DNA from: Alistipes sp. CAG:514
GTDB taxonomy: Bacteria; Bacteroidota; Bacteroidia; Bacteroidales; UBA932
Length of the DNA: 17,342 nt
Direction of reading: 5' to 3'
Assembly: GCA_000431015.1 (NCBI GenBank)
Contig: HF986003.1
Location: 38,181 to 55,522 of the forward strand
The notes beneath the pieces were generated by a model. It was not told where the DNA came from. It was given only the letters and a program-made list of their open reading frames with translations, and made no database searches. The first letter of the stretch is position 1. The number at the start of each line of letters is the position of its first letter. Position numbers and translations under genes: made by a program. Shown here piece after piece: positions 12,778 through 17,342 of the stretch.

Positions 12778-15700
12778 ATGGTTCAATTACTCAAGAAGGG
12801 CTTTGCCGCATTAGTCGCAGCCCTTGTCGGAATCACGGCATTTGCACAGGTTACCACGTCCTCATTGAACGGTAAGGTGACTGACGCCAATGGAGCCGCT
12901 GTTCCTGGAGCCGCCGTGGTCGCGGTTCACACCCCGTCGGGTACACAGTACTATGCCGTCGCCAACGCGGAAGGCCGTTATGCAATCAACGGTATGCGTT
13001 CCGGTGGTCCTTACAAGGTTGAGGTAAGCTGTCTTGGCTACCAATCAGTAACCTACACGGATGTTACTCTCCAGCTCGCCGAGGCCTACAACCTCAACGC
13101 CATGCTGAACGATGACACCCAGATGCTTTCAGAGGCTGTTGTTGTCTCCACCGCCAACTCCAAGTTCGCCGTAGAGAAGACTGGTGCCGCCACCAACATC
13201 AACAACGCCCAGATCACCGCTCTGCCTACTGTCAGCAGAAGCATCACTGACGTGACCAGACTTTCCCCTTACGGCGGAAACGGAATGAGTTTCGCCGGAA
13301 CGGATGGCCGTACCGCCAACTTCACCGTGGACGGTGCCAACTTCAACAACAACTTCGGCCTTTCCGAGAAACTTCCTGGAGGAGGTTCTCCAATCTCCAT
13401 CGACGCGATCGAGGAACTTCAGGTTGTGATCTCTCCTTACGATGTCCGTCAGACCGATTTCATCGGAGGTGGCGTGAACGCCATCACCAAGTCTGGTACC
13501 AACACCTTCAAGGGATCCGCCTATGTTTATCACCGCAACGAGAACATGCGTGGCAACACTGTTGACGGAACCGAGATCGCCGGTGCCCGCGACAAGGACC
13601 GCAACACCACTTACGGCTTCACTTTCGGTGGCCCGATCATCAAGAACAAGCTCTTCTTCTTCGTCAATGCTGAATATTCACAGACACCATCTGTCGCTGT
13701 CCGTTGGAGGGCTTCCGAAAATGGTGTGGGAGAGTCTACCAAGTACCTTTCCTATGCGTCAGTTGCCGACATGGAGAAAGTTTCCTCCCATGTGAAGGAC
13801 AAGTATGGCTACGACACCGGCTCTTTCACTGATTTCCCTTCTGACGAGAGCAACGCCAAGATTCTTGCCCGTCTCGACTGGAACATCAATGACGCGAACC
13901 ACCTCGCTGTCCGCTACAACTACACCAACAATACTTCTTGGTTTGCTCCTAACGCCTCCTCGATGGACGGAGGTACACGTTCCGCCTATGCGAGAACCTC
14001 TCTTTACTCAATGGCTTTTGCGAACTCAATGTACTCTATGAATAACCTCGTTCATTCCGTATCCGTTGACCTTAACAGCCGCCTTAGTAACAACCTTTCC
14101 AACCAGTTCCTCGCCACATTCTCAAAGCTTGATGACGTGCGCGGAACCAACTCAAGCGAGTTCCCGTTCATTGACATCCAGGACGGTACCGGCACCAACA
14201 CCCAATACATGTCCCTTGGCTATGAACTCTTCACTTGGAACAACGCTGTCCACAATACAATCGCCAACATCAAGGATGACATCACTTATTATGTAGGCAG
14301 CCACAAGGTCACCGCTGGTCTCAGCTATGAATATCAGATGGCGGACAACGCCTACATGAGAAACGGTACGGGTTACTATCGTTATTCAAGCGTTGACGAT
14401 TTCGTCAATGGAGCCGCTCCTGAGGTTGTCTGCCTCACTTACGGTTATGACGGTGAGAAGAATCCTGCCGCCCGCGTGCAGTTCAGCAAGCTGGGTCTTT
14501 ACGCTCAGGATGACTGGAACCCTACCGAGAACTTCAAATTGACCTACGGTGTTCGTTTCGACGGTCTGTTCTTCAACAACAGCGACCTGATGACCAACAA
14601 AGCCATCCTTGATCTCGACTACTATGACAGCAACAACGATGTTCGTCACATCGACACAGGTAAGTGGCCTTCTGCCGGAATCTCGGTTTCCCCGCGTGTC
14701 GGCTTCAAGTGGGACGTTCTCAATGACAAGAGCCTCACCCTCCGCGGAGGTACCGGTCTCTTCGTAGGCCGTCTCCCTCTCGTGTTCTTCACGAACATGC
14801 CTACCAACTCCGGTATGGTTCAGTACCAGGCACAGATCAACGGGAATACCCTTGCTGAAAAAGTCAAAGGCTATACAGGACCAACTGTTGTGAGAGATGG
14901 AAAAACTTATATTGACATGAGTCAGTTTGCCGGTGGTCTTAAGACTTTGAATGGCAAGGCTACGTCTCAGGCTCTCTACGACTACCTCATCTCAGTTGGT
15001 TACCCTTCAACTATCTCCCCTGAGGATGGTGCTGTTCCTTCCTCAATCTCTGCGGTTGACTCCAAGTTCAAGATGCCTCAGGTTTGGAAGACATCACTCG
15101 CTGTTGACTACCAACTTCCTGTCTCATTCCCGTTCACCGTCACTGTTGAAGGAATATTCAACAAGACCATCAATGGCGTGATGATGTCAGACTGGAGCAT
15201 GCTTCCTGCCGAAGGCTTCGCAAGATGGAATGGCGCGGACAACCGTCCTGTTTTCCCTTCCAACTTCAGAAACGCCACCAAGGCTTTCGTGCTTGAGAAC
15301 ACCAGCAAGGGCTATGGCTATTCGGCCAACGTGACTGTGAATATGCGTCCTGTCGAGGGTCTCAGCTTCATGGCGGCTTATACCCGCGTGGGTTCCAAGG
15401 AAATCACCGGTATGCCGGGTTCAAACGCCGAGTCCGCGTTCACCTACGTTCCGACGATCGCAGGTCCAAACAACATCCAGCTCCACAACTCCCAGTACGT
15501 CACTCCGGATCGTTTCGTGGCATCCGCTACGCATCACGACAAGAGCGGCAACCACTTCAGCTTGATCTACGAGACTTGGAGGGGAGGTTACAACTACTCT
15601 TACATGCTCGCCAATGACATGAACGGCGACGGCTACAGCTACGATGCCCTTTATATTCCTACAGACAAGCAGGTTGCTGACAAGCAGTTCCGCTTCACTT

Positions 15701-16116
15701 CCGATAGCGACCGCGACCGCTTCATGGACTATGTTCACGGCGACAAGTACCTGAGCAAGCATCAGGGTGAGTATGCCGAGGCCTACAGCGTCTACTCTCC
15801 TTGGGTCCACAGGGTTGACTTCAGCTACAAGCACGATTTCAAGATCAATGTCGGCAAGAGCGTCAACACTCTTCAGCTCAGCCTTGATGTGAAGAACATC
15901 CTTAACCTCTTCAACTCCAGCTGGGGTGTCAGCAAGTATATGAATCCAGACCTCAATTCTGGCCGTATCCTCAAGTACGATACGACTGACTCAGAGGGTT
16001 ATCCGGTGTTCTCGACTCCGAAGACCGTTACTTCGGATGTGAAGACATTCGTTCCTAACACGGCGATCGGCCAGTGCTGGTACGCTTCGGTGGGAATAAA
16101 GTACATGTTTAACTAA
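12778..16116 (+). CDS. Oar-like TonB-dependent outer-membrane receptor
   Basis: The 1112-residue protein begins MVQLLKKGFAALVAALVGIT with cleavage expected after AFA (residue 23), a clean signal peptide. Residues about 26-110 form a carboxypeptidase-regulatory-like (CarboxypepD_reg) domain (LNGKVTDANGAAVPGAAVVAV; EGRYAINGMRSGGPYKVEVS). A plug domain follows to about 230 (TDGRTANFTVDGANFNNNFG; IDAIEELQVVISPYDVRQ; GGGVNAITKSGTN), then an outer-membrane beta-barrel to the end (ASVGIKYMFN). This pattern fits the Oar-type branch, not SusC, and no SusD gene follows. The in-frame TTG at 12721 was not used because it would place 19 residues before the signal peptide. A lipoprotein gene follows 20 bases later, probably in the same operon. 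The substrate is unknown. Confidence 0.9.
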   Translation: MVQLLKKGFAALVAALVGITAFAQVTTSSLNGKVTDANGAAVPGAAVVAVHTPSGTQYYAVANAEGRYAINGMRSGGPYKVEVSCLGYQSVTYTDVTLQLAEAYNLNAMLNDDTQMLSEAVVVSTANSKFAVEKTGAATNINNAQITALPTVSRSITDVTRLSPYGGNGMSFAGTDGRTANFTVDGANFNNNFGLSEKLPGGGSPISIDAIEELQVVISPYDVRQTDFIGGGVNAITKSGTNTFKGSAYVYHRNENMRGNTVDGTEIAGARDKDRNTTYGFTFGGPIIKNKLFFFVNAEYSQTPSVAVRWRASENGVGESTKYLSYASVADMEKVSSHVKDKYGYDTGSFTDFPSDESNAKILARLDWNINDANHLAVRYNYTNNTSWFAPNASSMDGGTRSAYARTSLYSMAFANSMYSMNNLVHSVSVDLNSRLSNNLSNQFLATFSKLDDVRGTNSSEFPFIDIQDGTGTNTQYMSLGYELFTWNNAVHNTIANIKDDITYYVGSHKVTAGLSYEYQMADNAYMRNGTGYYRYSSVDDFVNGAAPEVVCLTYGYDGEKNPAARVQFSKLGLYAQDDWNPTENFKLTYGVRFDGLFFNNSDLMTNKAILDLDYYDSNNDVRHIDTGKWPSAGISVSPRVGFKWDVLNDKSLTLRGGTGLFVGRLPLVFFTNMPTNSGMVQYQAQINGNTLAEKVKGYTGPTVVRDGKTYIDMSQFAGGLKTLNGKATSQALYDYLISVGYPSTISPEDGAVPSSISAVDSKFKMPQVWKTSLAVDYQLPVSFPFTVTVEGIFNKTINGVMMSDWSMLPAEGFARWNGADNRPVFPSNFRNATKAFVLENTSKGYGYSANVTVNMRPVEGLSFMAAYTRVGSKEITGMPGSNAESAFTYVPTIAGPNNIQLHNSQYVTPDRFVASATHHDKSGNHFSLIYETWRGGYNYSYMLANDMNGDGYSYDALYIPTDKQVADKQFRFTSDSDRDRFMDYVHGDKYLSKHQGEYAEAYSVYSPWVHRVDFSYKHDFKINVGKSVNTLQLSLDVKNILNLFNSSWGVSKYMNPDLNSGRILKYDTTDSEGYPVFSTPKTVTSDVKTFVPNTAIGQCWYASVGIKYMFN

Positions 16117-16136
16117 TATTATTTATTGAGATAATT

Positions 16137-17342
16137 ATGAAACTCAAATATTTATTCTCAGCCATTTTCGCTTCCGTCCTCTTTGTTGGCTGCAACGATG
16201 AGGAGCTTGGAAGGCTGGACAACATCAGCCTGGCGGATTCCTACCTTTCGATCCCGAACGCCGGTGGTACAGCGGTGTTGACCATTGATGCCACAGACAC
16301 CTGGGAATTCGTCACGGATGACAACTGGCCTGATGTCATCAAGAGGAATAAGGACAACACTATCAAATCGCAGACTCCGTCCTGGCTTTCCGCCGACAAG
16401 ATGTCCGGCGCCGCTGGCGAGTCTAAGGTCACCTTCTCAGCCGCAGCCTTTCAGGGCGGTCGTGAGCTTGAGCTTAAGATAAAGGTCGGCAATAACTCTC
16501 AGTTCGTCAGAGTCCGTCAGGGTTCCATGACTGCCGTGACTGTTTCCTGCAAGGAAGCCAACGAGAGTCCTGAAGGAAAGAACGTAAGGGTGAGCGGTGT
16601 CTGCACAGCCATCGAGAACACACTCTACGGCAACTGGTATCTCACCGACAAGACTGGTTCGGTCTACATCTACGGTACTCTTGACAAGAAGGGTGCTGAG
16701 AAGAACTTCGCAAGCCTCGGTATCGAGCTTGGTGACGTTGTCACCGTCGAGGGACCAGTCGGCTCCTACAAGGGCAACCCTCAGCTTGTGAAAGTGACTG
16801 TGATCAGCATCAAGAAGTCCCTTATCAAGATTGTCAACCCTTCCGCTACCGTTTCCAAGGATGGAGGAGAGGTGTCTGTCAAGGTGGCCTACAAGGGCAA
16901 CGGTGTCTTCCCTTCTGTTCCTGAGGATTGCGATTGGGTGAAGTATGTCGGCATGAGCTACGTGAAGGGCGTTCCTACTAAGATAGAGCCTTCTCCTGCG
17001 GACACGGCTGTTGTTAAGTTCACTGTCGCTCCTAACAGCGATGACGCCCGCAAGTGCGAGGTCAAACTCGCTTCCTACAAGGGTAAGGATTCTTCTGACG
17101 GTACGTTTACCATCAATCAGGATTCCGGACTTCTTCTCTTCACCTTGCCTTTTGAGGAGTCTTTCAAGAATGGTAAGGGCTCATTCACGATCGAGAATGT
17201 TCTTGTGCCGACAGGAAGTACCTATGTTTGGTCAGAAGACACCAAATACGGTTACATGAAAGCGTCGTCTTTCGTGAACAAGACCAATCTCGAGTCCGAG
17301 TCTTGGTTGGTTTCTCCGATAATCGATCTGGCAGGAAAGAGT
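16137..17342 (+). CDS. Multidomain surface lipoprotein, BACON-like / OB-fold-like / choice-of-anchor-J-like (partial)
   Basis: Translation from the ATG at 16137 is open for 402 codons to the window edge. It starts MKLKYLFSAIFASVLFVGCN, a lipoprotein signal with Cys19, followed by NDEE, an acidic stretch like the Bacteroidetes lipoprotein export signal, so surface exposure is likely. Residues about 30-140 are BACON-like (PNAGGTAVLTIDATDTWEF ... WLSADKMSGAAGES ... FVRVRQGS). Residues about 145-240 resemble an OB-fold (KNVRVSGVC ... GNWYLTDKTGSVYIYG ... LGDVVTVEGPVGSYKGNPQL). A second BACON-like unit covers about 245-345. From about 350, LPFEESFKNG and ESESWLVSPIIDLAGKS recall choice-of-anchor-J domains. 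The C-terminus, which could carry a catalytic domain, is missing. Domain calls come from pattern recognition only. Confidence 0.85.
   Translation, partial: MKLKYLFSAIFASVLFVGCNDEELGRLDNISLADSYLSIPNAGGTAVLTIDATDTWEFVTDDNWPDVIKRNKDNTIKSQTPSWLSADKMSGAAGESKVTFSAAAFQGGRELELKIKVGNNSQFVRVRQGSMTAVTVSCKEANESPEGKNVRVSGVCTAIENTLYGNWYLTDKTGSVYIYGTLDKKGAEKNFASLGIELGDVVTVEGPVGSYKGNPQLVKVTVISIKKSLIKIVNPSATVSKDGGEVSVKVAYKGNGVFPSVPEDCDWVKYVGMSYVKGVPTKIEPSPADTAVVKFTVAPNSDDARKCEVKLASYKGKDSSDGTFTINQDSGLLLFTLPFEESFKNGKGSFTIENVLVPTGSTYVWSEDTKYGYMKASSFVNKTNLESESWLVSPIIDLAGKS

Noticed and set aside
12778..17342. SusC/SusD polysaccharide utilisation locus
   Set aside because: The receptor is of the Oar-like type and the next gene is a BACON/OB-type lipoprotein, not SusD; no carbohydrate-active enzyme is seen in the window.

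Overview
The window is a piece of a Bacteroidales-type chromosome with roughly mid-50s percent GC. Support comes from several independent signs: promoters of the Bacteroidetes TAnnTTTG type with an upstream TTTG/TTG element, weak or absent Shine-Dalgarno sequences, the rpsD-rpoA-rplQ order with an extended acidic L17 tail, a K+-dependent membrane pyrophosphatase, and an Oar-like TonB-dependent receptor followed by a BACON-type surface lipoprotein. The genus cannot be fixed from sequence reading alone.

Layout. Positions 1-1670 are the end of the ribosomal alpha operon (rpsD 3' end, rpoA, rplQ), closed by a strong intrinsic terminator at about 1699-1730. hppA (1849-4038) has its own promoter and is followed after 36 bases by a LacI-type regulator (4075-5127). 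That regulator converges on a minus-strand operon of M16 metalloprotease, miaA and purE (9525 down to 5124); the regulator and purE share the palindrome CTAG as their stop codons. The protease operon and smpB (about 9644-10105, plus strand) diverge from a short region with one promoter on each strand.

Between smpB and metK, which converge, lies about 990 bases with no credible protein gene but dense repeat structure: an array of 64-base tandem repeats with a G-rich minus strand, a 150-base element with 18-base inverted ends and a nested hairpin, a palindrome with perfect 14-base arms, a second long hairpin, and three copies of a 15-base direct repeat running into the metK stop codon.

metK (minus strand) is preceded by a well-matched Bacteroidetes promoter, a SAM-II-like riboswitch aptamer that starts almost at the predicted transcription start, and a strong intrinsic terminator. 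The 5' strand of aptamer helix P1 can pair with the 5' arm of the terminator. This gives a complete switch: SAM would stabilise P1 and release the terminator, so the SAM synthetase would be shut off by its own product.

The right end (12778-17342) holds an Oar-like TonB-dependent receptor and, 20 bases downstream, a lipoprotein with two BACON-like domains, an OB-fold-like segment and a choice-of-anchor-J-like segment, cut by the window edge. They probably form an outer-membrane uptake or binding pair. Across the window the hexamer GAATAT/ATATTC occurs about five times more often than base composition predicts, in all codon frames and on both strands.
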